Below, one piece after another: positions 1-6,948 of a DNA stretch of 10,432 bases. The stretch comes from Caldifarciminota bacterium UBA3073 (lineage in GTDB: Bacteria > Hydrothermota > UBA3073), in the NCBI GenBank assembly GCA_002366725.1, contig DFBT01000105.1, positions 46,634-57,065 on the forward strand, in the 5' to 3' direction. Position numbers and translations under genes: made by a program. Within the stretch, counting starts at the first letter, position 1. Each line of letters opens with the position of its first letter. The notes below the pieces were generated by a model. The model was given only the letters and a program-made list of their open reading frames with translations, was not told the DNA's origin and made no database searches.

Positions 1-109
1 TTAAACAGTGACTTGCCTGCCTGACGGTAGGCAGGTAAGAGACCTATAAGAGACAAACTAATTTTTATATTTAAAGTCTCATTCTAGTCTCGTATAAGTC
101 CCTGTTAAA
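1..109. repeat. Palindromic intergenic repeat at the left edge
   Basis: The stretch starts and ends with imperfect inverted repeats: 1-14 (TTAAACAGTGACTT) and 96-109 match at 12 of 14 positions when one is reverse-complemented. Inside it is a strong hairpin at 12-39, with stem CTTGCCTGCCT / AGGCAGGTAAG, one G-T pair and loop GACGGT. Several GAGAC/GTCTC words (39-55 and 75-91) could form a weaker outer stem. The layout resembles a small MITE-like or other dispersed palindrome. It touches the window edge, so the left boundary may be artificial. No transposase is associated with it. Confidence 0.4.
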
Positions 110-392
110 AAAAAATTGAACTTGTGATGTCAGGTCACAGAAAACTGCACGCCGGAAAGTTGCTGGAAAAAGCAATAAGAATAAAATTTAGTGTCAAAAC
201 TTTTACAATTACCTTTTGTTATTGTGGTTTTCAGTAGTAATGTCATTGCTCTACCTCACACATACTCGAGACTATGACTTGTTGTATAATTTCCCATACG
301 ATCAAGTGGCATGTCACAAAATGCATAGCAATTTACTATACAATCGTGTGGTATGATGCGGGTGGGAAAAGAATACGAGTTGTGTGTGCTGG
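110..392. other. Non-coding stretch downstream of the polyprenyl synthase gene
   Basis: I see no credible coding region, RNA gene or convincing terminator here. A TATAAT word at 285-290 on the plus strand has no good -35 partner at 16-18 bp. The segment 284-301 resembles a hairpin at 4902-4919 and is listed separately. This is the 3' flank of the minus-strand gene cluster, and no clear hairpin plus T-run follows the stop codon at 393-395. Confidence 0.5.
284..301. repeat. Short repeat shared with 4902-4919
   Basis: The 18 bases GTATAATTTCCCATACGA match 16 of 18 positions of the segment at 4902-4919. There the same sequence forms a perfect GTATAG-TTTC-CTATAC hairpin. The two differences here break the inner two base pairs, so this looks like a decayed copy. 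It lies in otherwise featureless non-coding DNA. Confidence 0.35.
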
Positions 393-1451
393 TTAGAATT
401 TGCGTTTTTTGAGATAGTCCGTGAATTGTAAAAGGAAATTCTTGTATTTGAGGGGAGACGAAAGAAGGGTTTCTCGTGCGAGGTCGGTATAATACTCAAT
501 TCTCTTCAGTGAATACTCAACTGCCCCACAATCCATAATGTGTCTTATTCTCTCCATATCATCTTCACTTACCTCTCCGCCCAATTTACCTCTCAAGAAT
601 TTTTTCTCCTGCGATGTGCCGTTTTTCAATACATAGATAGTTAAAAGTGTTTTCTTACCCTGTCTTATATCAGATGAGGTGGGCTTACCCGTCTTTTTGT
701 TATCGCCAAATGTGCCGAGGATATCGTCCTTTATCTGAAAGGCCCTTCCTATAAGCTTTCCATAATCTCTAAGTACCTCAACATCCTCAAGCCCTCCAAA
801 TATTCCCCCGAGAACGAGCGGTAAACAGGTTGTGTAGTCTCCCGTCTTCAGATCTATCATACGAATAAATTCATCTTCATCCACATCTTCACGCCTTTCC
901 AGAACTACATCCAAAAGTTCCCCCCTGAAACACTGCTCACATGCAAGGGCAAACTCCTCAAGAGCCCTCACCTTCATTTGCTCGGGAAATGGCGATTTCA
1001 AAATTGGTAAGAGAGCCATGGAAGAAAATACATCACCACCTATCAATGCACAGGAAAGACCAAAGTGAGAGAAATCACCACCGGGTGGGAATTCCCCTCC
1101 CCCCTCCTCTATGAGTCTTTCCACCATTTTGTGAAAACTTGCTCCCCCCCGGCGCATATCATCTCTGTCGATAATATCATCGTGTATGAGGAGGTAATTT
1201 TCAACGAGTTCCATCGACAGCGAAACATTTATCACGGCATCTAAATCTTTTCCGCCAGATGCCCTGTAGGTCTCCACCAAAAGAATTGGACGAAGTCTCT
1301 TTCCACCCCTCGTAGCAAAATCAATGAGTAGACTATACAATGTTTCGTTGTAAGAATCATCCGCTGTCTTCTTCTTCTCTTCAAGAAATCTTAGAAGACT
1401 TACATTTATCCTCTGTCTCAACTCCTCCATCTCTCGCCGAAGTGATAGCAT
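393..1451 (-). CDS. trans-polyprenyl diphosphate synthase (FPP/GGPP synthase type)
   Basis: This enzyme condenses isopentenyl diphosphate onto allylic diphosphates to make linear prenyl diphosphates in the cytosol. The 352-residue product has the family motifs in order: GGKRLRP at 49-55, the first Asp-rich motif DDIID at 91-95 followed by RDDMRRG, GGD at 138-140, LKTGDYT at 201-207, and the second Asp-rich region KDDILGTFGD at 241-250. In that second region Gly replaces the third Asp of DDxxD, as is common in this family. A Tyr lies five residues before DDIID; in characterised short-chain enzymes an aromatic residue there limits products to about C15-C20, so FPP or GGPP is my inference. The start is supported by a good ribosome site, AGAGGAGA at 1457-1464. 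The gene begins 30 bp after the glycosyltransferase stop on the same strand, so the two are probably co-transcribed. The pairing would suit synthesis of a lipid carrier or glycolipid, but the sequence does not prove it. Confidence 0.93.
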   Translation of the reverse strand: MLSLRREMEELRQRINVSLLRFLEEKKKTADDSYNETLYSLLIDFATRGGKRLRPILLVETYRASGGKDLDAVINVSLSMELVENYLLIHDDIIDRDDMRRGGASFHKMVERLIEEGGGEFPPGGDFSHFGLSCALIGGDVFSSMALLPILKSPFPEQMKVRALEEFALACEQCFRGELLDVVLERREDVDEDEFIRMIDLKTGDYTTCLPLVLGGIFGGLEDVEVLRDYGKLIGRAFQIKDDILGTFGDNKKTGKPTSSDIRQGKKTLLTIYVLKNGTSQEKKFLRGKLGGEVSEDDMERIRHIMDCGAVEYSLKRIEYYTDLARETLLSSPLKYKNFLLQFTDYLKKRKF

Positions 1452-1481
1452 ATCTTTCTCCTCTAATTTAAACTACCGTGT

Positions 1482-2567
1482 TTATCTAAATAACAATTTA
1501 TAAACTGTCTCTATCTTGTGGGTTATCCTCTCCCAGGAGAATCCAATGGCATACTCTCTACCTCTCTTACCCATTTTTTCTCGTAAGTCCCTGTCCCCGG
1601 CAAGTTTTATGATGGCGGAGGCTATTGCCCGCGGATTTTCTCTCTCCACGAGTATCCCCGTACTATCATCCTTTATAACGCATCTGTAACCCGGTATAGA
1701 GGATGCCACAACGGGTACTCCACTCGCCATAGCCTCAAGAAGCACAATTCCAAAACTCTCATTCCCGGTCGCCGGACTGCAAAATACATCCGACGATGCA
1801 TAAAATTGGGGGATGAGCGACGGGGGCACGGATTTCCGCAGGATTATATCGTTGATGTATTTTTGGGGTACCTCGAACCCACCGCTACCCACTACGACAA
1901 GCCTTGCATCGGGCACTTCCCTCTTTATCATTGGAAATGCAGAAAGGAGATATTTCAATCCCTTCCTGGATTCAAATCTTCCGACAAAGAGTATGTTGAA
2001 TCTGCCCTCAAGTTCCGGTAGAGACTCAATCTCTGGTTTGAATCTATTTATGTCCACTCCATTCGGGATTATTATATATCTGCCGGGGAAGAACATAGAT
2101 ATTGACTTCTCCGCCACACTCGAAACCGCTATCCTCGCATCAAGTTTCCTCGCATATCTTCTCAACCAGCCCCTTGATACCGAATAGGCAAAATTCTTCT
2201 CGTAGGCTGCGTGGATAGTGACGATATTCTTTGCATTTGAATACTTGAGCGCAAGGAGTGGAAGCACGGGTACGAAACCGTGCATATGAATTATATCAAA
2301 TCCCCCCGTAACTACATTCTCTACCAGTTTTTCTATATTCCACGCGACTGCAATCCTTGAATGTGAACGGTTAGCAAGAATGGGCATACCCCTTCCAACC
2401 CTCACAACCGAAGGCAATCTGCCCACATCATCGTCTCCATCCATATGCGGCGCCATTATAGTAACACTATGTCCCCTCTTCATCAACTCACGGGACGCAT
2501 GATATATATGTTCTGAAACTCCGCCGGGATGGGGGTAATAGACATCAGACACCATTAATATTCGCAT
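1482..2567 (-). CDS. GT4-family glycosyltransferase (GT-B fold)
   Basis: This is a retaining, nucleotide-sugar-dependent glycosyltransferase of 361 residues. The frame is open further upstream, but the ATG at 2567 gives the classic N-terminus MRILMVSDVYYPHPGGVSEH, with the glycine-rich acceptor loop at 15-16. Other landmarks are HMHG at 94-97, IPNGVDINRF at 167-176, FVGRFESRKG at 194-203, and the EX7E motif E270-SFGIVLL-E278 followed by AMASGVPVVAS, which binds the donor nucleotide-sugar. The nearest general resemblance is to PimA-like or lipopolysaccharide mannosyl/glucosyl transferases, but donor and acceptor cannot be read from the sequence. No Shine-Dalgarno is visible before ATG 2567; only AT-rich DNA with a TATATT word at 2574-2579, so start-codon recognition is uncertain. 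It follows the FecCD-type permease after a 150-bp repeat-bearing gap and precedes the polyprenyl synthase by 30 bp. Confidence 0.9.
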   Translation of the reverse strand: MRILMVSDVYYPHPGGVSEHIYHASRELMKRGHSVTIMAPHMDGDDDVGRLPSVVRVGRGMPILANRSHSRIAVAWNIEKLVENVVTGGFDIIHMHGFVPVLPLLALKYSNAKNIVTIHAAYEKNFAYSVSRGWLRRYARKLDARIAVSSVAEKSISMFFPGRYIIIPNGVDINRFKPEIESLPELEGRFNILFVGRFESRKGLKYLLSAFPMIKREVPDARLVVVGSGGFEVPQKYINDIILRKSVPPSLIPQFYASSDVFCSPATGNESFGIVLLEAMASGVPVVASSIPGYRCVIKDDSTGILVERENPRAIASAIIKLAGDRDLREKMGKRGREYAIGFSWERITHKIETVYKLLFR

Positions 2568-2593
2568 ATATAAAATATATAAAATTAACCGCC

Positions 2594-2608
2594 CATACGG
2601 GTCGTATG
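2594..2608. repeat. Short perfect hairpin upstream of the glycosyltransferase
   Basis: CATACG-GGT-CGTATG is a perfect 6-bp stem with a 3-base loop, 27 bp upstream of the glycosyltransferase ATG. On the minus strand it is followed by AT-rich DNA but no true T-run, so I do not call it a terminator. It abuts the CACAGAG-type repeat that begins at 2609. Confidence 0.4.
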
Positions 2609-2704
2609 ACAGAGAACGCAGAGGACACAGAGAACACGGAAAGCTCAATGTCAATTGCACAAATTAAATCCATCTCCGTCTATCAGCAGATTCTCCGTTT
2701 CTCT
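2609..2704. repeat. CACAGAG-type dispersed repeat, copy 1
   Basis: The left part (2609-2640) contains ACAGAGAAC twice and AGAGGACACAGAG. The right part (2692-2704, TCTCCGTTTCTCT) is nearly the reverse complement of AGAGAACACGGA at 2629-2640. The same words recur in the larger element at 4698-4904, so this is a second copy of one dispersed palindromic family in the same window. It fills most of the gap between the permease and the glycosyltransferase. I see no coding potential in it. Confidence 0.5.
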
Positions 2705-2717
2705 TTATGAATCAAGA

Positions 2718-3638
2718 TTACCCTCTCCTCAACAGATAGAGGAAGAACGGCACACCGAATATCGATGTAATAACGCCAACGGGGAGTTCATATACGGCGA
2801 TTCCCCTTGCGAACATATCCGAAAGAACGAGAAGGAACGCCCCCACAATTGCGGAGCCGGGAATGAGAACACGATGGTCGGGACCCAAAAGGAGTCGTGT
2901 TATATGGGGGACCATAAGACCTATAAACCCTATTGCCCCGCACATCGAAACAACGAGCCCCACTATGACCGAACCGAGTATAAATACCTCTCTCTTCAGG
3001 CGTTCAACATCCACACCTATGGAGATAGCCTCCTCCTCTCCGAGGGAGAGAATATTCAACTCTTCGGAGCGAAGCCATATTATAAAAGAAGCCACGGCAA
3101 CGACCGTCGCGGATATGATGAACCCGATGAGAAGTGTTTTATCCCATATGACTCCAAGCCATCCCATGAGGAGATATATCATCTCATCGAGGCTCCTGCC
3201 ACCAATTGTCATAAACAACATTACGAGTGAGGACGCAAGCGTACCGCATACAACCCCCGAAAGGAGCAATGCCTCCCTCTCAAGCCTCCCCGATATTGTC
3301 GCCAGTTTTTCCACGACAAATATGGTAATAAGTGCCCCCGCAAACGCAAATATTTGAATGGGCTGAAGACCGAAGACAATTGAAACGGTGCCCCCAAGGC
3401 AAGCTCCCCCCGAGACCCCTATTATATAGGGATCGGCAAGGGGATTGCGCAGTATTCCCTGAAACGCAGAACCGACAACGCCAAGTGCAGCACCGGCAAA
3501 TATTGCCAGAACGAGTCTGGGTAATCTCAACTGGGTTACAATAGAAAGGGAAGGGAGTGAGATACCCACGAAGAGAGAGACAAGCGATATGAGGATGAGT
3601 AGGGAAAAGAAAATCAGAAATATACGAATATTTTTCAT
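2718..3638 (-). CDS. FecCD/BtuC-family ABC importer permease
   Basis: This is an integral inner-membrane subunit of a type II ABC importer for siderophore-iron, haem or cobalamin-like ligands. The 306-residue protein is strongly hydrophobic throughout. It carries the family signatures: RLPR at 38-41, GSAFQGILRNPLADP at 56-70 followed by GVSGGA, the coupling-helix region CGAIGFIGLMVPHITRLLLG at 233-252 followed by DHR, and the C-terminal ELPVGVITSIFGVPFFLYLL at 284-303. It is somewhat short (family members are often about 330-350), mainly at the N-terminus. It starts 19 bp after the trpS stop on the same strand. No ATP-binding subunit or substrate-binding protein lies on either side, so partners must be encoded elsewhere. 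The ligand cannot be inferred. No clear ribosome site precedes ATG 3638. Confidence 0.93.
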   Translation of the reverse strand: MKNIRIFLIFFSLLILISLVSLFVGISLPSLSIVTQLRLPRLVLAIFAGAALGVVGSAFQGILRNPLADPYIIGVSGGACLGGTVSIVFGLQPIQIFAFAGALITIFVVEKLATISGRLEREALLLSGVVCGTLASSLVMLFMTIGGRSLDEMIYLLMGWLGVIWDKTLLIGFIISATVVAVASFIIWLRSEELNILSLGEEEAISIGVDVERLKREVFILGSVIVGLVVSMCGAIGFIGLMVPHITRLLLGPDHRVLIPGSAIVGAFLLVLSDMFARGIAVYELPVGVITSIFGVPFFLYLLRRG

Positions 3639-3657
3639 AAAGACGATAAATAGTAGA

Positions 3658-4653
3658 TTATGCCTTTCCTCTATTCAGGTAGTCAAATCCTATTTTTTTC
3701 TTCACTTCATCTAATGTTTCCCCTGCCTGAATTTTCGCCTTTTTTGAGCCCTCAACTATCACATCCATTACATAATCTTTTTTATCTCTGAGGTTCTCTA
3801 TTCTCTCCCTTACGGGTGCAAGTTCCCCGACTATATTATCAAATAGTATGCGTTTACACTCAAGGCAGCCTATAGAGGCATTTCTACACCCCTTCTCGAT
3901 ATACGAAAGCTCCTCTTTGCTGGATAATTCCCTGTGATAAGATTTGAATATATTGCAGTCATTTGGTTCCCCCGGATCCCGTCTCCTCTTCCTTCTCGTA
4001 TCAGTGACGGCGGGTGCCAGCTTCTTCCATATTTCATCGGGTGATTCGTCGAGGTATATACAGTTACCGAGCGTCTTTGACATTTTGTTCTTTCCGTCGA
4101 GTCCAAGTATTCTTGGTCCAACGATCTCCTCAGGCTCCGGGAAGGTCTCTCCAAATCTCTTGTTAAATTGTCTCGCGATCTCCCTCGTTAGCTCTATGTG
4201 CGGAATCTGGTCATCGCCAACGGGCACAAACTCTGCCTTGTATATAAGTATATCTGCCGCCATGAGAACGGGGTAATCCAACAGTCCCATATTCACATTG
4301 CCCTTCTGCTGGGACGCCTTCTCCTTGAAGGTGGGAACCCTCATAAGGTCTTGAAGGGGTGAGACACAGTTAAATATCCAGGTGAGTTCGGCATGTTGAG
4401 GGACGAGAGACTGAAGCATTATCGTGGATTTTTCGGGTTCTATTCCGGACGCGAGGAATCCCACCGCACAATCAAAAACCCTCTTCTTTATTTCCTGTGG
4501 AGAGAAAGGAACCGTAATGGCGTGATAATCAACTATACCAAAGACACAGTCATAATCGCTCTGGAGTTGTGCCCAGTTCTTTAAGGCACCGAGATAGTTA
4601 CCTATATGCAGTCTGCCGGTAGGCTGCGCCCCACTAAAAATCCTCTTTTTCAT
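3658..4653 (-). CDS. trpS: Tryptophanyl-tRNA synthetase
   Basis: This class Ic aminoacyl-tRNA synthetase charges tRNA-Trp with tryptophan in the cytosol. The 331-residue length is normal for bacterial TrpRS. The ATP-binding HIGH-type motif is PTGRLHIGNYLG at 11-22, the tryptophan-pocket and dimer region includes AADILIYKAEFVPVGDDQ at 132-149, and the KMSKS-type loop is KMSKT at 190-194. A DPGEPNDCNIF segment follows at 226-236. It is the first gene of the leftward cluster, with a consensus promoter ending only 6 bp before the ATG. That spacing predicts a leaderless transcript and leaves no room for a T-box or other leader control. The permease gene follows after 19 bp. Confidence 0.97.
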   Translation of the reverse strand: MKKRIFSGAQPTGRLHIGNYLGALKNWAQLQSDYDCVFGIVDYHAITVPFSPQEIKKRVFDCAVGFLASGIEPEKSTIMLQSLVPQHAELTWIFNCVSPLQDLMRVPTFKEKASQQKGNVNMGLLDYPVLMAADILIYKAEFVPVGDDQIPHIELTREIARQFNKRFGETFPEPEEIVGPRILGLDGKNKMSKTLGNCIYLDESPDEIWKKLAPAVTDTRRKRRRDPGEPNDCNIFKSYHRELSSKEELSYIEKGCRNASIGCLECKRILFDNIVGELAPVRERIENLRDKKDYVMDVIVEGSKKAKIQAGETLDEVKKKIGFDYLNRGKA

Positions 4654-4659
4654 AGGTGG

Positions 4660-4688
4660 ATTATATCATATTATTTGCACTTTGTCAA
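4660..4688 (-). promoter_or_regulatory. Consensus sigma70-type promoter of trpS (leaderless)
   Basis: Read on the minus strand, TTGACA (4683-4688) and TATAAT (4660-4665) are both perfect consensus hexamers separated by 17 bp. TG one base upstream of the -10 box makes it an extended -10. Only CCACCT separates the -10 box from the trpS ATG, so a standard start site about 7 bases after the -10 box would coincide with the A of ATG. The spacing is directly visible; leaderless translation is inferred. Confidence 0.85.
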
Positions 4689-4697
4689 GAAAAAAAT

Positions 4698-4904
4698 TAC
4701 CACAGAGTGCACAGAGAATCTTTGCTAAAAAAGAACAAAAACTCTGTGCTCTCCTTTCTACCTGTCCATACGGATGCCGTGCATCGGTAGACAGGCAAAC
4801 TCAAGATCTATTCAATCTCAATTATTCTAAACAAATAAAAATAGCTCAAACATTTGAGCACACAGAGGATAGATAAATATTGTTTCTCCGTGTCCTCTGT
4901 GGTA
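4698..4904. repeat. Composite CACAGAG palindromic element, copy 2
   Basis: The two 21-bp ends, 4698-4718 and 4884-4904, are inverted repeats matching at 18 of 21 positions. Inside are three further stem-forming pairs. GAGTGCACAGAG at 4705-4716 pairs with 4742-4753 (11 of 12). CCTGTC at 4761-4766 pairs with GACAGG at 4790-4795 and encloses a nested ACGGATGC-CGT-GCATCGGT hairpin with one mismatch. CACAGAGGA at 4861-4869 pairs perfectly with 4893-4901. There is no credible gene inside. The element begins 10 bp upstream of the trpS -35 box and fills most of the trpS-marR divergent gap. It looks like a non-autonomous dispersed repeat related to 2609-2704. Confidence 0.6.
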
Positions 4905-4919
4905 TAGTTTCCTATACGA
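4902..4919. repeat. GTATAG-TTTC-CTATAC hairpin at the repeat edge
   Basis: A perfect 6-bp stem (4902-4907 with 4912-4917) and a TTTC loop overlap the end of the CACAGAG element. On the plus strand it is followed by an A-run, not a T-run, so it is not a rightward terminator. A degenerate copy is at 284-301. Confidence 0.45.
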
Positions 4920-4980
4920 AAAAAAAATAACGGGGATACACCCGATTAAAATGCGGAACGCAATTTTTTTTATTTTTTTC

Positions 4981-5009
4981 TTGACAAATGAATTATTCTA
5001 TGTTATAAT
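4981..5009 (+). promoter_or_regulatory. Consensus sigma70-type promoter of the marR-efflux operon
   Basis: TTGACA (4981-4986) and TATAAT (5004-5009) are perfect consensus hexamers with a 17-bp spacer and a TG extension at 5001-5002. A T-tract at 4964-4979 sits directly upstream and could act as an UP-like element. The predicted start near 5016 gives a leader of about 37 bases before marR. The -10 box overlaps the palindrome at 5007-5028. No later promoter is obvious, so this is the likely driver of the whole efflux operon. Confidence 0.85.
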
Positions 5010-5028
5010 ATTTCAGAAATGAAATATT
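5007..5028. promoter_or_regulatory. Probable MarR operator palindrome
   Basis: AATATTTCA-GAAA-TGAAATATT is a perfect 9+4+9 inverted repeat covering the end of the -10 box and the predicted transcription start. MarR dimers usually bind imperfect palindromes of about 16-22 bp at such positions, and the adjacent gene encodes a MarR protein. This supports autorepression and drug-inducible control of the pump. A weaker AT-rich inverted repeat, AAAATTT-N5-AAATTTT, lies at 5030-5048. Confidence 0.7.
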
Positions 5029-5052
5029 CAAAATTTAAAAGAAATTTTCAAT

Positions 5053-5532
5053 ATGAAATCCGGTGATAAAATTAGTGAATATATTGACAGGGTAGAGAAA
5101 TGTATTCCAAAGATAATAAAAAGTATTTCTCTCTTTATGCCAAAGGAAATAGCTGGCTTAAGGTTAACCGAATCTCAGGTCTTAACGCTCTCCAGTCTGT
5201 TTGGTAGGGAAGTGTGGAAAATGACAGAACTATCTGAAAGTGTAAATATTAACTTGAGTGCAATGACGGGGGTAGTTGACAGTTTGGTAAGAAACGAACT
5301 CGTCGAGCGTAAAAGGGATGTAAAAGATAGGAGAAGAGTGCTGGTGCATCTAACCTCCAGAGGAAAAAAAATTGCCCGTAAAATCCGAACCACCAGAAAG
5401 AGAAAAATCCGCAACATTATCGAATATCTCAATGAAGATGAAAGGGAAGCCATAATCAGCGGTTTTGAAAAGGCAGTGAAGGCAATTTCTACAAGGGCAG
5501 AAACGAAGAAACAGGAAGCATTGAATGGTTAA
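5053..5532 (+). CDS. MarR-family transcriptional regulator
   Basis: This is a dimeric winged-helix DNA-binding repressor, probably ligand-responsive. The 159-residue protein has the usual MarR plan. N-terminal dimerisation helices come first, then LTESQVLTLSSL at 38-49. The helix-turn-helix spans about 56-82, with recognition helix NLSAMTGVVDSLVRNELVER at 67-86. The wing is DVKDRRRVLVHLTSRG at 89-104, with the typical D-x-x-DRR pattern, and C-terminal dimerisation helices follow. It is the first gene of the rightward operon and stops 12 bp before tolC. It lies downstream of a consensus promoter overlapped by a palindrome, as expected for an autoregulated repressor of the adjacent pump. No strong Shine-Dalgarno precedes ATG 5053. 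The inducing ligand cannot be predicted. Confidence 0.93.
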   Translation: MKSGDKISEYIDRVEKCIPKIIKSISLFMPKEIAGLRLTESQVLTLSSLFGREVWKMTELSESVNINLSAMTGVVDSLVRNELVERKRDVKDRRRVLVHLTSRGKKIARKIRTTRKRKIRNIIEYLNEDEREAIISGFEKAVKAISTRAETKKQEALNG

Positions 5533-5544
5533 AAGGGAGGTATT

Positions 5545-6948
5545 ATGAATCCAAGGACTTTCATTTTGGTTTGTGTTCTGTTTTCTGTATTCTCTTTATG
5601 GGATGAAGCGGTCCCTTTCGAGGGAAATGAGGCGGTTATCACTCTCCCGGAGGCAATTGAGATGGCTCTTGAGCACAACGAGGGTATCCTCGCGGCGAGG
5701 GATGCGGTGAGAGAGGCAGAGGCGGGCGTGGTTATTGCAAGGTCGGGATTTCTGCCACAAATAAGTGCTCAAGGGAGCTACACCAGACTTGCAGAACTTC
5801 CCGCAATTGAAATGGAGGCACCGAAATATGGTATGATGGAAGTACCTGTATTTGGTCCCACGGGAGACACAATAGGTTTTACTGTTGTGCCCGGTATCGT
5901 AGGTACAGATATTATGAAGTACCAGATGGGAGAGACCGAAAATTATGTGGGAAGGGCATCTTTACAGCAGCCCCTCTTTACATGGGGTAAGATTTTCAAT
6001 GGCTATCAAATTGCAAACTTGAATGCGGAGGCATCACAAGAAGACTACAGAAAACAAAAGAATGGATTGGTATTCAATGTCACGAAATCATTCTACGGCA
6101 TCCTTGTAATGAGAGAGCTTGTAAAATTGGCTGAAGACGCATACAAACAGACCGCAAATCATGTGGATGCCGTGGAGGAAAGATATCAGGCAGGAGTTGC
6201 ATCGAACTTCGACCTCTTAAGAGCAAAGGTTCAACTAAAGAACATGGAACCTCAGGTGATCAGGGTCAAAAACGGTTTAGAGCTCGCAAAAACCGGATTC
6301 AAGACACTCCTTGGTTTACCTCAAGACACAACAATCAACTTGAAAGGAGAGTTGGATGTAGATGTAGGGACACAATATATTGTGCCCCTACAGGAGAGTA
6401 TAGATTATGCTAAGTCAAATCGTCCCGAGACGAAGGCTCTGGAATTAAGAAAAGAGATGGCGGGCAAGGCACTTGCAATTTCAAAGAAGGCAAACTGGCC
6501 CAATATAGCGCTCATCGCAAATTATGACTACAAAAAACCACTTTATTTCAAAAACGAATGGGGAACAGATTGGAATGTGACGGTTGCTTTACAGATGCCC
6601 ATATTCACGGGGTTTGGAAATAGGGGAAAAATAAGACAGGTAAAGTATCAGTTCTCCCAGATAGAACATGGATTCAAACTACTTAAGGAAGGCATAGAAA
6701 TGGAGGTAAGGGCATCGTATCTCCAACTTGAAGAGGCAAGAAAACTTGTAGAATCTCAAAAAGAAAATATTGCACAGGCAGAAGAAGCGCTTTCAATTGT
6801 GCAAGAGAGATATAAACAGGGTCTCGCCACTTCGTTGGAGGTAATGGATACACAACTTGCTGTGACAAAGGCAAAAGCAAATTACCTGCAAGCACTATCC
6901 GACTATGTTATAGCAAAGGCAAAATTGGAAAAGGCAATAGGAAAGTAG
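5545..6948 (+). CDS. TolC-family outer-membrane efflux channel
   Basis: This is the outer-membrane and periplasmic channel of a tripartite export system, expected to act as a trimer. The 467-residue protein starts with a hydrophobic signal segment at about 5-18. It then shows the two structural repeats of the family: LPEAIEMALEHN at 34-45 with ARSGFLPQISAQGSY at 65-79, and LQESIDYAKSNRPE with AISKKANWPNIALIANYDY in the second half. The segment at about 82-133 is probably an extracellular loop between beta strands, ending in SLQQPLFTWGK. The C-terminal helix (ALSIVQERYKQGLATSLEVM) is typical. The start has a strong ribosome site, AAGGGAGGT at 5533-5541. The TAG stop at 6946-6948 lies within the GTAG head of a REP hairpin that begins at 6945. 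The partner adaptor and RND genes follow after a RAYT/REP insertion. Confidence 0.94.
   Translation: MNPRTFILVCVLFSVFSLWDEAVPFEGNEAVITLPEAIEMALEHNEGILAARDAVREAEAGVVIARSGFLPQISAQGSYTRLAELPAIEMEAPKYGMMEVPVFGPTGDTIGFTVVPGIVGTDIMKYQMGETENYVGRASLQQPLFTWGKIFNGYQIANLNAEASQEDYRKQKNGLVFNVTKSFYGILVMRELVKLAEDAYKQTANHVDAVEERYQAGVASNFDLLRAKVQLKNMEPQVIRVKNGLELAKTGFKTLLGLPQDTTINLKGELDVDVGTQYIVPLQESIDYAKSNRPETKALELRKEMAGKALAISKKANWPNIALIANYDYKKPLYFKNEWGTDWNVTVALQMPIFTGFGNRGKIRQVKYQFSQIEHGFKLLKEGIEMEVRASYLQLEEARKLVESQKENIAQAEEALSIVQERYKQGLATSLEVMDTQLAVTKAKANYLQALSDYVIAKAKLEKAIGK

Noticed and set aside
285..290. TATAAT as a plus-strand promoter
   Set aside because: There is no -35 match at the right distance and no downstream rightward gene.
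1813..2187. Plus-strand open frame within the glycosyltransferase gene
   Set aside because: It is antisense to the region encoding the GT4 donor-binding domain, with no ribosome site or domain.
2568..2660. Longer N-terminus for the glycosyltransferase (31 extra residues)
   Set aside because: The extension is encoded by AT-rich and repeat DNA and has no family similarity. MRILMVSDVYYPHPGG is the canonical GT4 start.
2655..3230. Plus-strand open frame of 191 codons
   Set aside because: It lies antisense to the FecCD permease, whose signatures are unmistakable. Its translation is rich in His, Tyr, Pro and Asn with no recognisable domain.
4654..4700. T-box or other leader riboswitch for trpS
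   Set aside because: The consensus promoter ends 6 bp before the ATG, leaving no transcribed leader.
4682..4876. Plus-strand 64-codon open frame between trpS and marR
   Set aside because: It is made almost wholly of the CACAGAG repeat element and its hairpins, so it is repeat-derived rather than a gene.
4952..4980. Possible rho-independent terminator (TGCG-GAA-CGCA followed by T-runs)
   Set aside because: The stem is only 4 bp and there is no rightward gene upstream to terminate. The T-tract is better read as upstream promoter DNA for marR.
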